NCBI RefSeq assembly: GCF_946886105.1
Contig: NZ_CAMPHV010000040.1
Location: forward strand, 1-52,574
Origin: an uncultured Pseudomonas sp.
GTDB taxonomy: Bacteria > Pseudomonadota > Gammaproteobacteria > Pseudomonadales > Pseudomonadaceae
DNA length: 52,574 nucleotides
Reading direction: 5' to 3'
The translations under genes were made by a program, and so were the position numbers. The notes under the pieces were generated by a model that was given only the letters and a program-made list of their open reading frames with translations, was not told the origin of the DNA and did no database searches. Position 1 is the first letter of the stretch; each line of letters begins with the position of its first letter. Of the stretch, positions 33,777-42,266 are shown piece after piece.

Positions 33777-34817
33777 TTATTGGCTCGGCATCGCCGAAAA
33801 AGCCGCCTGCGCGCCATGCGCCTGAAGCGCCGGAGCAGCGGCACGCCGCACTCGATAGTTGATCAGCACCAGGCTCAGCAGCAACGCCGCACCACCGAGG
33901 TTATGCGCCACCGCCACCGGCAGCGGTAGATGAAAGTAGACATTGCTCAGGCCCAGGCTGACCTGCACGGCCAGCGCCAGCAGCAGCAAACCGCCGAGGC
34001 GCGGCATGCCGTTGCGCTTGAGGCGCCAGGCCAGCAGCAGCACGACCAGGCTCAGCAGCAGGGCGCCGAGGCGGTGACTCATATGGATGGCGGTGCGCGC
34101 GTCGCTGTCGAGCTGCCCACCGAGATAATTGGGGCCGATATGCTGGGTCAGGTGAAAGCCGTTGGCGAAATCCATCGCCGGCCACCACTCGCCGTGGCAG
34201 GTCGGCAGGTCCACGCAGGCGACCGCGGCGTAGTTGCTGCTGACCCAGCCGCCGAGGGCAATCTGCCCGACCGTCAGCAGCAGCGCGATGGCCGCCAGGC
34301 CGCGCAAGCGCCCACTGATGCGCGGCACGACCGGCAGCGCATTGGCCAGCCGCAACGTCAGCAGAAACAACAGGCTCAAGGTGGCGAAACCGCCGAGCAG
34401 GTGCGCGGTGACGACCTGCGGCCAGAGCTTGAGGGTCACCGTCCACATACCGAAGGCGGCTTGCAGGATCACCAGCCCGAGCAGCAGCAGAGGCAACTTC
34501 AGCGGTTGTCCCGGCTCGGCGCGGCGGCGAATCGCCTGCACCGCCAGGCCGAGAATCACCAGGCCGAGGGTGCCGGCGAAATAGCGGTGAATCATTTCGT
34601 ACCAACCCTTGGCGACCTCCACCGGCGCCTCGGGGAAACGCGTACCGGCGAGGGCCTGGCTGTGCTCGCTCATCGGCACGCCGATAAAGCCATAGCAACC
34701 GGGCCAATCGGGGCAGCCCAAACCGGCGTGGGTCAGCCGCGTATAGGCACCGAGCATAACCACCACCACGGCCAGCAGGGTCGCGAATAGCGCAAAACGG
34801 TAACCGGGTTTACTCAT
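33777..34817 (-). CDS. ctaA: Haem A synthase (COX15/CtaA family)
   Basis: The 346-residue protein with eight helices oxidises haem O to haem A. Conserved histidine segments are present: YTRLTHAGLGCPDWPGCYGF, EMIHRYFAGTLG, HLLGGFATL and THMSHRLG-type IHMSHRLGALLLS. Cysteine pairs in the first and third periplasmic loops (GCPDWPGC; VACVDLPTC) match the loops seen in CtaA. It precedes cyoE and follows the sco-like gene, as in other aa3 oxidase clusters of pseudomonads. Confidence 0.92.
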   Translation of the reverse strand: MSKPGYRFALFATLLAVVVVMLGAYTRLTHAGLGCPDWPGCYGFIGVPMSEHSQALAGTRFPEAPVEVAKGWYEMIHRYFAGTLGLVILGLAVQAIRRRAEPGQPLKLPLLLLGLVILQAAFGMWTVTLKLWPQVVTAHLLGGFATLSLLFLLTLRLANALPVVPRISGRLRGLAAIALLLTVGQIALGGWVSSNYAAVACVDLPTCHGEWWPAMDFANGFHLTQHIGPNYLGGQLDSDARTAIHMSHRLGALLLSLVVLLLAWRLKRNGMPRLGGLLLLALAVQVSLGLSNVYFHLPLPVAVAHNLGGAALLLSLVLINYRVRRAAAPALQAHGAQAAFSAMPSQ

Positions 34818-34866
34818 CTTCGATCCTTAAGGTGAACAGCGCGCCGCGTTGGATGAGCAAGCCGAG

Positions 34867-35463
34867 CTAGCCGATTTGCGAGATTTTCAGCAGATGGCGC
34901 AGGTCGTTGAGAATCGCCTTGCCCTTGCTGGTGGCGTCGTAGCGCAGCACCAGGTTGCCGCGCGGATCGACTATCCACAGCTGCGCGCCCTTGGCCTCGC
35001 CGGCGATCTCGCCGTAGGCCGGCAGTTGCAGTTGGTAACGGCTCAATTGCGGGTATTCGCGGTGCAGTTCGGCGTCGTAGTCGGGCGCCAGGGGTTGAGC
35101 GCTGGCCAGGGCATGGGAGGCGCGGGCGGTGTCGCGATTGAGGCCGATATGGATCTGCCGGGCGAGGAAGATCAGTTCCTTGCACGCCGCGTCGCAGACG
35201 TCGGGCACGGTCACCAGCAACTGCCAGCGGCTTTCCTCGGCGCCAACCACCCCGAGGTCGACGCGGGTCTGGCCGGTGCCGATCAGCTCGCCGTGGTAGC
35301 TGCGGGTTTCCGGCACCCAGAAGCGCCATTGGTACATGGCGCTGGCCAGGATCATCGGTCCTATCACCACGGCGAGGATCAGGATCAGTTGCAAACGGCC
35401 GCGAAGACGCTGACCGGGCGGCACTGCAGGCAAGGCGTCAGGCAGGGCGGTGGCTGGGTTCAT
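34867..35463 (-). CDS. Membrane-anchored Sco-like thiol protein of the oxidase cluster
   Basis: A 198-residue protein with one N-terminal helix (LQLILILAVVIGPMILASAMY) and a periplasmic domain. The motif VPDVCDAACKELIFLARQIH holds a CxxxC pair like SCO proteins, and the ends IVDPRGNLVLRYD and RHLLKISQIG resemble the thioredoxin-like fold. The usual SCO histidine (DHSG) is replaced, with DPRG at the equivalent place, so copper binding may differ. It overlaps the surf1 3' end by 26 bp and precedes ctaA. Genes at this place in pseudomonad clusters are usually left as hypothetical. A role in CuA or haem A assembly is inferred. Confidence 0.75.
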   Translation of the reverse strand: MNPATALPDALPAVPPGQRLRGRLQLILILAVVIGPMILASAMYQWRFWVPETRSYHGELIGTGQTRVDLGVVGAEESRWQLLVTVPDVCDAACKELIFLARQIHIGLNRDTARASHALASAQPLAPDYDAELHREYPQLSRYQLQLPAYGEIAGEAKGAQLWIVDPRGNLVLRYDATSKGKAILNDLRHLLKISQIG

Positions 35464-36169
35464 GGCGAGTCTCCCGCGCGTTATGTAGACCTAAATAAAT
35501 GAACAGGCCGAGCAAGGCCGCCGCCAGGGCGAACCATTGCACGGCATAACCGAGGTGTTTGTCCGGACTCATGGCGACCACCGGCCAATCGGCGCGAAAG
35601 GACGCGGGACCCGGCTCCAGGCGCACTTCATGGCTCAAGCCGCCACGGCCCAACTGCTGCCAAAGCGCATCCGGCTCGACCGCCGTGACCAGCCGCGGCC
35701 AACCCGTCGCGGCAGCGCTCTGCTGCAACCGCAAGGGTTCGCCCAGGGGCACGTAGATCCACGCATGCAGACTCAAAGGGCTGTCGGGGGTGGCGAAGGT
35801 CGGTGGCACGCGCCGGTCCGGCCACGGCAACCAGCCGCGGTTGAGGAGCAGCCAAAGGCCGCTGTTCTGATCGTAGAAGGGTTGCAGCACCTCGACTCCG
35901 GCCTTGCCGTCGCGGATGCGGTTATCCAGCAGCAGGCTGTGCCGGGCATCGAAATGGCCCTGCAGCTGCACCCGCATATAGGCCGGATCGGGATGACGTT
36001 CCAGTTCAGCGAGGCTGATCGGCGCGGCGGCTTGGCGGGCCTGATGGGTCGCCAGCAATTCGCGCTTCTCCTCGGCCCGCGCCAACTGCCAAAAACCCAG
36101 GGCGATCAATCCGGGAAACAGCAGCAGCACCAGTAAACTGGGCAGCAGACCAGGCCGAAAGACGCTCAT
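35438..36169 (-). CDS. SURF1-family cytochrome oxidase assembly protein
   Basis: The 243-residue product from the ATG at 36169 (CAGGGAGCGCCAG in front) has a membrane helix at each end, as SURF1 does: LPSLLVLLLFPGLIALGFWQ near the start and YAVQWFALAAALLGLFIYLG near the end. The family motifs GFWQLARAEEKR and LLLNRGWLPWP are present. SURF1 helps insert haem A into subunit I. It overlaps the next gene by 26 bp, so they are co-translated. The divergent small membrane gene at 36260 separates it from cox3. Confidence 0.9.
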   Translation of the reverse strand: MSVFRPGLLPSLLVLLLFPGLIALGFWQLARAEEKRELLATHQARQAAAPISLAELERHPDPAYMRVQLQGHFDARHSLLLDNRIRDGKAGVEVLQPFYDQNSGLWLLLNRGWLPWPDRRVPPTFATPDSPLSLHAWIYVPLGEPLRLQQSAAATGWPRLVTAVEPDALWQQLGRGGLSHEVRLEPGPASFRADWPVVAMSPDKHLGYAVQWFALAAALLGLFIYLGLHNARETRHEPSHRPA

Positions 36170-36259
36170 CTGGCGCTCCCTGATACCCTGGTCGAGCTGG
36201 TTATACTGCACCTGAACAACATTCCCCTTCCCCCCGGAAGTTACGCATGGGAGCTACAC

Positions 36260-36463
36260 ATGCTCAAGGCCGCGATCATCCTGCTACTGCTGGCGACTCT
36301 GGTGAGCCTATTCAGCGGCTTGTTCTTTCTGGTCAAGGACGAGAGCCAGACCTCGCGGGTGGTCAATTCGTTAACCGTCCGGGTGGTACTCTCGGCCCTG
36401 ACGGTCGCCCTGATCGCCTGGGGTTTTTACAGCGGCCAATTGGTCTCGCAAGTTCCCTGGTAG
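36260..36463 (+). CDS. Twin transmembrane protein, DUF2909-like
   Basis: A 67-residue protein with two hydrophobic helices (AAIILLLLATLVSLFSGLFF and VVLSALTVALIAWGFY) joined by the polar loop LVKDESQTSRVVNSLTVR. Small proteins of this kind (DUF2909) are regularly found inside pseudomonad oxidase clusters. GGGAGCTACAC gives a good ribosome site at 36260. It is coded against the direction of its neighbours, between surf1 and cox3, so it needs its own promoter. Possible roles are a small subunit or assembly partner of the oxidase. Confidence 0.78.
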   Translation: MLKAAIILLLLATLVSLFSGLFFLVKDESQTSRVVNSLTVRVVLSALTVALIAWGFYSGQLVSQVPW

Positions 36464-36510
36464 GTTGATCGCCGAACCGTCCCCACGGTTCAACGATTCG
36501 CCTTGACCCG

Positions 36511-37407
36511 CTAGAGCACGTACACGAACACGAACAGGCCGATCCATACCACGTCGACGAAATGCCAATACCAGGCGGCGGCTTCGAAACCGAAGTGCTG
36601 ATCGGGCGTGAAGTGCCCGCGCAGGATGCGGATCAGCATCACCGTCAACATGATCGCGCCCAGGGTCACGTGCGCACCGTGGAAACCGGTGAGCATGAAG
36701 AAAGTCGCGCCATAGATACCGGAGCCGAGCGTCAGGCCCAGTTCGGTGTAGGCATGGATGTATTCCTCGACCTGGAACACCAGGAACGCCAAGCCCAGCA
36801 GCACGGTCAGCGCCAGCCAGATCTTCAGCGGCTTGCGATGGTTCTTGCGCAGTGCATGGTGGGCGAAGGTCAGGGTGAAGCTGGAGGACACCAGCAGAAT
36901 GGTGTTGAGCAACGGCAGCCCCCAAGGGCTGATGATGCCTTCCGGCGCCGGGTAGAGTTTGGGGTCCGGGGTGTTGAGCATCGGCCAGGTGTATTCGAAA
37001 CCGGGCCAGAGCATGTTGGCGATGCCCTTGTCGCCCTCGCCGCCCAACCAGGGGCCGGCCCAGTAGCGGATGTAGAACAGCACGCCGAAGAAGGCGGCGA
37101 AGAACATCACCTCGGAGAAGATGAACCAGCTCATGCCCCAACGGAACGAGCGATCCATCTGCGGGCTGTAAAGGCCCTGATGGCTTTCCTTGATCACGTT
37201 GCCGAACCAGCCGAACAGCATATAGGCGAGGAACAGACCGCCGATAAAGAAGATCAGCGGGCCGTTGGAGTCGGCCCGGTCGGCCTTCATATCGTTGAAC
37301 CAGGTACCGACGCCATAAACGCTCAACAGCATGCCGATCGTGGCGATGATCGGCCACTTGCTCTGCGCCGGGACGTAATAGCTTTGGTGATTCTCGTGAC
37401 TCGACAT
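36511..37407 (-). CDS. coxC: Cytochrome c oxidase subunit III
   Basis: The 298-residue protein begins at the ATG at 37407 after AAGGAGAACAACA; an upstream in-frame start at 37602 would run into cox11 and is rejected. It has seven helices with the subunit III landmarks FRWGMSWFIFSEVMFFAAFF, EYIHAYTELGLT and the conserved FHGAHVTLGAIML and WYWHFVDVVWIGLFVFVY. Subunit III stabilises proton pumping by subunit I. Length and motifs are complete. Confidence 0.95.
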   Translation of the reverse strand: MSSHENHQSYYVPAQSKWPIIATIGMLLSVYGVGTWFNDMKADRADSNGPLIFFIGGLFLAYMLFGWFGNVIKESHQGLYSPQMDRSFRWGMSWFIFSEVMFFAAFFGVLFYIRYWAGPWLGGEGDKGIANMLWPGFEYTWPMLNTPDPKLYPAPEGIISPWGLPLLNTILLVSSSFTLTFAHHALRKNHRKPLKIWLALTVLLGLAFLVFQVEEYIHAYTELGLTLGSGIYGATFFMLTGFHGAHVTLGAIMLTVMLIRILRGHFTPDQHFGFEAAAWYWHFVDVVWIGLFVFVYVL

Positions 37408-37418
37408 TGTTGTTCTCC

Positions 37419-37985
37419 TTATGGCGTCGCCCGGGCAAGGGGCGCCTGTGCCACCGGCGGCTTGCGCGCGGTGATATCGAACAAGGTGTAGGCCAGCGTC
37501 AGGTGCCGTACATCCGCCGGCAAATCCCGGTCGACGATGAAACGCACCGGCATTTCGATACGCTCGCCCGGTTGCAGCACCTGCTGGGTAAAGCAAAAGC
37601 ATTCGGTCTTGTGGAAGTACGCGGCGGCCTTGGAAGGGGCGACGCTGGGAATCGCCTGGGCGGTCATCGGCTTGTCGGTGGGGTTGTACGCCACGAACAA
37701 CATCTCGTTGCTCGCACCGGGCTTCACCGTCAATTCATCGGCCGTCGGGCGGAACTCCCAGACCATGCCCGCCGAGTTGGTGGCGAGGAACTGCACGCGC
37801 ACCTGCCGCGATGCGTCCACCGCCTGCTCCCCGGCTTCATAGGCACCCGCGGTTTTACCGTTGATGCCGAAGGCCTGGCACATCACGTCATAGATCGGCA
37901 CCAGGGCGAAACCGAAGCCGAACATCGCCACCACCACCAGTATCAGGCGGATAACCAGGCGGCGAGTCGACAGGGTTTCGCTCAT
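37419..37985 (-). CDS. ctaG: Cytochrome c oxidase assembly protein CtaG/Cox11
   Basis: The 188-residue protein has one N-terminal membrane helix (IRLILVVVAMFGFGFALVPI) followed by YDVMCQAFG and an immunoglobulin-like periplasmic domain. The copper motif CFCFTQQVLQPGE, with the CxC pair, is the Cox11 signature, and the lone cysteine in DVMCQ is the third ligand. It inserts CuB into subunit I. It lies between coxA (10-bp gap) and cox3 (11-bp gap) in the usual order. Confidence 0.94.
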   Translation of the reverse strand: MSETLSTRRLVIRLILVVVAMFGFGFALVPIYDVMCQAFGINGKTAGAYEAGEQAVDASRQVRVQFLATNSAGMVWEFRPTADELTVKPGASNEMLFVAYNPTDKPMTAQAIPSVAPSKAAAYFHKTECFCFTQQVLQPGERIEMPVRFIVDRDLPADVRHLTLAYTLFDITARKPPVAQAPLARATP

Positions 37986-37995
37986 GGCCGCGCTC

Positions 37996-39588
37996 CTACT
38001 TCACTTCCGGCGGGGTCTGGAAGGTGTGGTAGGGCGCCGGCGAGGGCACTGTCCACTCCAGCCCCTCGGCGCCGTCCCAAGGTTTGGCCGCAGCCGGTTT
38101 GCCACCGCGGATGCACTTGATGACGATGAACAGGAAGAGCAATTGGGTCGCGCCGAACATAAAGGCGCCGATGCTCGATACCATATTGAAGTTGGCGAAC
38201 ATCATGTTGTAGTCCGGAATCCGCCGCGGCATACCGGCCAGGCCGACGAAGTGCATCGGGAAGAACGCCAGGTTCATGCCGACGAAGCTCATCCAGAAAT
38301 GCAGCTTGCCGAGGGTTTCGTCGTACATGTGGCCGGTCCACTTCGGCAGCCAGTAATAGGCCGAGGCGAAGATGCCGAAGATCGCCCCCGGCACCAGCAC
38401 ATAGTGGAAGTGCGCGACCACGAAGTAGGTGTCGTGGTACTGGAAGTCCGCCGGAGCGATGGCCAGCATCAGGCCGGAGAAACCGCCGATGGTGAACAGG
38501 ATGACGAAAGCCACCGAGAACAGCATCGGCGTCTCGAAGGTCATCGAACCGCGCCACATGGTGCTGGCCCAGTTGAACACCTTCACCCCGGTCGGCACGG
38601 CAATCAGCATGGTCGCGTACATGAAGAACAGCTCGCCGGTCAGCGGGATGCCGACGGTGAACATGTGGTGCGCCCAGACGATGAACGAGAGGAAGGCGAT
38701 GCTCGCGGTGGCGTAGACCATCGAGGTGTAGCCGAACAGCGGCTTACGGGCGAAGGCCGGGATGATCGAGCTGACCGCGCCGAACGCCGGCAGGATCATG
38801 ATGTACACCTCGGGGTGGCCGAAGAACCAGAACACGTGCTGGAACAGCACCGGGTCGCCGCCGCCGGCCGCACTGAAGAAGCTGGTGCCGAAGTGGATGT
38901 CCATCAGCATCATGGTCACGCAACCGGCCAGTACCGGCATCACCGCGATCAACAGGAAGGCGGTGATCAGCCAGGTCCAGACGAACAACGGCATCTTCAT
39001 CAGGGTCATACCGGGGGCGCGCAGGTTGAGGATGGTGGCGACCACGTTGATCGCCCCCATGATCGAACTGATGCCCATCAGGTGCACGGCGAAGATGAAG
39101 AAGGTCACGCTTTCCGGCGCGTAGGTGGTGGACAGCGGGGCGTAGAAGGTCCAACCGAAGTTGGGTCCGCCGCCCTCCATGAACAGGGTGCTGACCAGCA
39201 TGCTGAATGCCGCCGGGAGCAGCCAGAAACTGAAGTTGTTCATCCGCGGCAGGGCCATGTCCGGCGCCCCGACCATCAGCGGAATCATCCAGTTGGCCAG
39301 GCCGACGAACGCCGGCATCACCGCGCCGAACACCATGATCAGGCCATGCATGGTGGTCATCTGGTTGAAGAACTCCGGCTGCACGATCTGCAGGCCCGGT
39401 TGGAACAGCTCGGCGCGAATCACCATGGCCATGGTTCCGCCGAGGAGGAACATGGCGAAGCTGAACCACAGGTACATGGTGCCGATGTCTTTGTGGTTGG
39501 TGGTCAGTACCCAGCGCATCAGGCCCTTGGCAGGGCCGTGATGATGGTCGTGTCCGGCATGACCATGCGTGTCGATCACTGCACTCAT
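37996..39588 (-). CDS. coxA: Cytochrome c oxidase subunit I (aa3 type)
   Basis: The 530-residue protein from the ATG at 39588 (AGGAGTAAGGAC in front) has twelve helices and every metal ligand region: the low-spin haem histidine in MHGLIMVFGAVMPAF, HPEVYIMILPAFG with the cross-linked H-Y pair, the double histidine WAHHMFTVG and VAHFHYVLVPGAIFG. The K-channel and D-channel stretches look normal. A histidine-rich start (HGHAGHDHHHGP) is present and may bind metal. It is the catalytic subunit, 4 bp after coxB. Confidence 0.96.
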   Translation of the reverse strand: MSAVIDTHGHAGHDHHHGPAKGLMRWVLTTNHKDIGTMYLWFSFAMFLLGGTMAMVIRAELFQPGLQIVQPEFFNQMTTMHGLIMVFGAVMPAFVGLANWMIPLMVGAPDMALPRMNNFSFWLLPAAFSMLVSTLFMEGGGPNFGWTFYAPLSTTYAPESVTFFIFAVHLMGISSIMGAINVVATILNLRAPGMTLMKMPLFVWTWLITAFLLIAVMPVLAGCVTMMLMDIHFGTSFFSAAGGGDPVLFQHVFWFFGHPEVYIMILPAFGAVSSIIPAFARKPLFGYTSMVYATASIAFLSFIVWAHHMFTVGIPLTGELFFMYATMLIAVPTGVKVFNWASTMWRGSMTFETPMLFSVAFVILFTIGGFSGLMLAIAPADFQYHDTYFVVAHFHYVLVPGAIFGIFASAYYWLPKWTGHMYDETLGKLHFWMSFVGMNLAFFPMHFVGLAGMPRRIPDYNMMFANFNMVSSIGAFMFGATQLLFLFIVIKCIRGGKPAAAKPWDGAEGLEWTVPSPAPYHTFQTPPEVK

Positions 39589-39592
39589 GTCC

Positions 39593-40717
39593 TTACTCCT
39601 GAGCCTTCTTGAACTCGAGAATGTCTTTGGGCGTGACCATGTCACCTACTTTATTGCCCCAGGCATTGCGTTCGTAGGTGATGATCGCGGCGATATCGAC
39701 TTCCGACAGTTGCTTGCCGAAGGCGGCCATGGAGGTGCCCGGCTTGCCGTTGACCACGATATTGATATGGTCCGCTGCCGGGCCGGTGGCGATGGCGGAG
39801 CCCTTGAGTGCCGGGAACATCGGTGGCAGCCCTTCGCCGGTGGGCTGGTGGCAGGCGGCGCAGGAGGTGTTGTAGGCCTTTTCGCCCCGCGCCATCAGCT
39901 CGTCCATGCTCCACTCCTTGCTGGTCAGCTCCTTCTCGGCGGCAGCCTGTTGCTTGCGCTCCGCCAGCCAGGAGGCGTAGTCCTCCTTGGATTTGACCTC
40001 GACCACCACCGGCATGAAGCCGTGATCCTTGCCGCACAGCTCGGTGCATTGCCCGCGGTAGATGCCGGGCTCGTCGACACGCGTCCAGGATTCGTTGACG
40101 AAGCCGGGAATGGCGTCCTTCTTCACCGCCAATGCCGGCACCCACCAGGAGTGGATCACGTCGGCCGAGGTGATCAGGAAGCGCACCTTGGTGCCCGCCG
40201 GCACCACCAGCGGCTCGTCGACCTCGAGCAGATAGTGCTCGCCTTTATCGGCCTTGTTGTTGATCTGGTCTTTGGGCGTGGTCAGGTTGCTGAAGAACTC
40301 GACATCCTGGCCCAGGTATTTGTAATGCCATTTCCACTGATAGCCGGTGACCTGGATATCCAGTTCGGATTCCGTGTTGTCGTAGATCTCGATCAGGGTT
40401 TTCGTCGCCGGAATGGCCATGCCCACCAGAATCGCCAGCGGCACCACCGTCCAGAGAATCTCGACCGTGGTGCTTTCATGGAAATGTGCGGGTTGCTGGC
40501 CGGTGGAGCGGCGGTGGACGAGCATCGACCAGAACATGACACCGAATACCAGTACGCCGATAACGACGCAGATCCAGAAGATCGTCATGTGCAAGTCGAA
40601 AACTGAGCGGCTGACCTCGGTTACACCGGGCGCCATGTTGACGGTCCAACTGGCATGCGCCGAGCTGAATGCCAACCACAGCAGGAGGCCCATCCAAACT
40701 CGTGGATGTCGCGTCAT
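39593..40717 (-). CDS. coxB: Cytochrome c oxidase subunit II with C-terminal haem domain (caa3 type)
   Basis: The 374-residue protein has a signal (LLLWLAFSSAHA), two helices and the CuA domain with CTELCGKDHGFMPVVVEVKS, which contains the two cysteines, histidine and methionine ligands. After it a fused cytochrome c domain with CAACHQ (about residue 287) and the methionine region GTSMAAFGKQLSE is present. Such a subunit defines a caa3-type oxidase that takes electrons directly from cytochrome c. It is the first gene of the oxidase operon and its promoter is about 180 bp upstream. Confidence 0.95.
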   Translation of the reverse strand: MTRHPRVWMGLLLWLAFSSAHASWTVNMAPGVTEVSRSVFDLHMTIFWICVVIGVLVFGVMFWSMLVHRRSTGQQPAHFHESTTVEILWTVVPLAILVGMAIPATKTLIEIYDNTESELDIQVTGYQWKWHYKYLGQDVEFFSNLTTPKDQINNKADKGEHYLLEVDEPLVVPAGTKVRFLITSADVIHSWWVPALAVKKDAIPGFVNESWTRVDEPGIYRGQCTELCGKDHGFMPVVVEVKSKEDYASWLAERKQQAAAEKELTSKEWSMDELMARGEKAYNTSCAACHQPTGEGLPPMFPALKGSAIATGPAADHINIVVNGKPGTSMAAFGKQLSEVDIAAIITYERNAWGNKVGDMVTPKDILEFKKAQE

Positions 40718-40896
40718 TGCGGGTTCCCCTTATGATTCTTGTTATCCCGCCGGACATGCCAGCGACTTGGGGTTCGACTACTTGAGCAGGCATTGAAAAC
40801 GCTAGGTTTTTCAACATCTGTGAAAGCTGGCAAGTGTCCAAACTTATCCATGCCGAGGCGCATCCGGTGTTAATCAGGTACTGCCTTTCGAGTTCG

Positions 40897-40924
40897 AGTA
40901 TAGACGGGGAGTTTCAGCTGGCAA
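40897..40924 (-). promoter_or_regulatory. Candidate cox promoter, RpoS-compatible
   Basis: On the leftward strand TTGCCA (40919-40924) and TATACT (40897-40902) are separated by 16 bp. The -10 context CTATACT is favoured by RpoS. The aa3 oxidase of P. aeruginosa is known to be induced by starvation through RpoS. The predicted leader is about 175 nt. The rest of the 40718-41114 gap holds no gene; a GCTGGC-gttaa-GCCAGC hairpin lies at 41063-41079. Confidence 0.5.
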
Positions 40925-41114
40925 CGCAAAAATGGAAATGAGCAAAGCCATGCAGAGCCTGCGCTAAAGGCCGCGAATGATGCGGGCGGAAGAAATGTCT
41001 TAGAACTGTTTATAGCGACACTGCATAACCATGAATTAATTATGACAATAGAATCTTAGGGCTGGCGTTAAGCCAGCTAAGGTTCTCGCCCATGCCCATA
41101 TTTCAGGAACCGTC

Positions 41115-41771
41115 ATGAATACCTCCGCTTTGCATGAACTGATCCAGCGCGCTCACCTGCACGATGCCAGCAGCGGTGATCTGAAACACCAACTCGAAGC
41201 CCACCTCGAGCGCCTGCATCCGTCCATTCGCATCCCGGGCAGCGATGCCCTCGGCGTGCTGAAGCGCTTTATCGTGGCCTATATCGAGCAGGTCCCGGAG
41301 GTTCTGGAGGCCGCCAATCAGGTCGCCCGCGAAGCGGGTATCGAGGCATGCATCAAACCGGTATTGACGGTGGCCGAACAATTCTTTTTGCAGCCGCCGT
41401 CATTGATGGCCGGGCATGAAGGCCTCGAAGGCCTGCTCGACGAAGCCTACCTGGCGCACCGTCTGGTGGAGGAAATCAACGACCGCTATATCGCCCACCT
41501 CGGTCAGCCGCTGATTCCGCTGGATACCACCGTGGCCAACTTGATCGCCCACCAACTGATCGGCGAACCCTTCGCCAATCAGCTGGACGAAGCCGTGCAC
41601 CATGCCGTCGACGGCATGCTCGACGACGCCAGCTTCGCCCAGGATTCGGTCGCGGCCTATCGCGAGCGCCTGCAGGACCCGCAAACCGAAGCCGCGTGGA
41701 AGCGCTGGCCCTGCCTGTCGCGCCAATTGGGCGTGGAGCTGCACTTGGACGAGTCGCGCGAGGCGGTATAA
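41115..41771 (+). CDS. Conserved hypothetical protein next to the oxidase operon
   Basis: A soluble-looking protein of 218 residues without signal peptide or membrane helix. It is acidic and mostly helical (ALGVLKRFIVAYIEQVPEVL, DEAYLAHRLVEEINDRYIAH), with two related stretches in the middle and end. A single cysteine pair is not conserved in motif form. No family function is recognised. It diverges from coxB, a place where pseudomonads commonly carry a hypothetical gene. ATTTCAGGAACCGTC precedes the ATG at 41115. Confidence 0.72.
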   Translation: MNTSALHELIQRAHLHDASSGDLKHQLEAHLERLHPSIRIPGSDALGVLKRFIVAYIEQVPEVLEAANQVAREAGIEACIKPVLTVAEQFFLQPPSLMAGHEGLEGLLDEAYLAHRLVEEINDRYIAHLGQPLIPLDTTVANLIAHQLIGEPFANQLDEAVHHAVDGMLDDASFAQDSVAAYRERLQDPQTEAAWKRWPCLSRQLGVELHLDESREAV

Positions 41772-41775
41772 AGAG

Positions 41776-42027
41776 CTACGAAGGGTCGGGGTGATTCTTC
41801 TTCACCCCGCGAATATTCAAGGCCGCCAGACACACCTGCAGCACGATCAAGGCCCAGGCGCCGGCATACCAGCCCCAAATGCTCCAGAGCAGGTTGCTCA
41901 GGATAAAACACCAGAACCCGACGATCCGCCGACGCGCGTTCAGCGACGCGATCAACCAGGCGGCGATCACCGTCGCCAGCATCGCCGGCCATTGCAGCCA
42001 ATCGATCAACTCCACTACGCCCTCCAA
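41776..42027 (-). CDS. Small membrane protein of unknown function
   Basis: An 83-residue protein with three likely helices (WPAMLATVIAAWLIASL, IVGFWCFILSNLLWSIWGWY, AGAWALIVLQVCLAALNIRG) and a basic tail. The spacing recalls half-size transporters such as SemiSWEET or PnuC-like pieces, but the resemblance is loose. It converges on the hypothetical gene at 41115-41771 with only 4 bp between stop codons. Start codon choice (42027) is supported by a modest GGAGGTTGGAGGGCGT run in front of the ATG. Confidence 0.62.
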   Translation of the reverse strand: MEGVVELIDWLQWPAMLATVIAAWLIASLNARRRIVGFWCFILSNLLWSIWGWYAGAWALIVLQVCLAALNIRGVKKNHPDPS

Positions 42028-42266
42028 CCTCCTAACTGCGGTTGCGCACCGTTGGGCGTGTGGATAAACGATTAGTTCAAGCTAACGCTCCGCCAGGCGA
42101 ACCGTTCGCAGTGTAGCCAGCGCCTTACCAACAACATTCGACCTGCATGCCGAAGTTGGAGCCGGGCTGCGGGTAACCGCCGGATGGCGAACTCTGCGGG
42201 GCCGTGCGTTGCGCACGGCGCTGCCCCGGCATTGGCCGTAGGTAACTGGAGGTTCGCGGGGCGGGA
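42028..42266. other. Gap between pgi and the small membrane gene
   Basis: Two purine runs and a short hairpin, CCGTGCG-tt-GCGCACGG (about 42203-42218), are the only visible marks. The hairpin, about 50 bp past the pgi stop, might slow transcripts leaving pgi but has no T tract. No gene is called. Confidence 0.4.
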
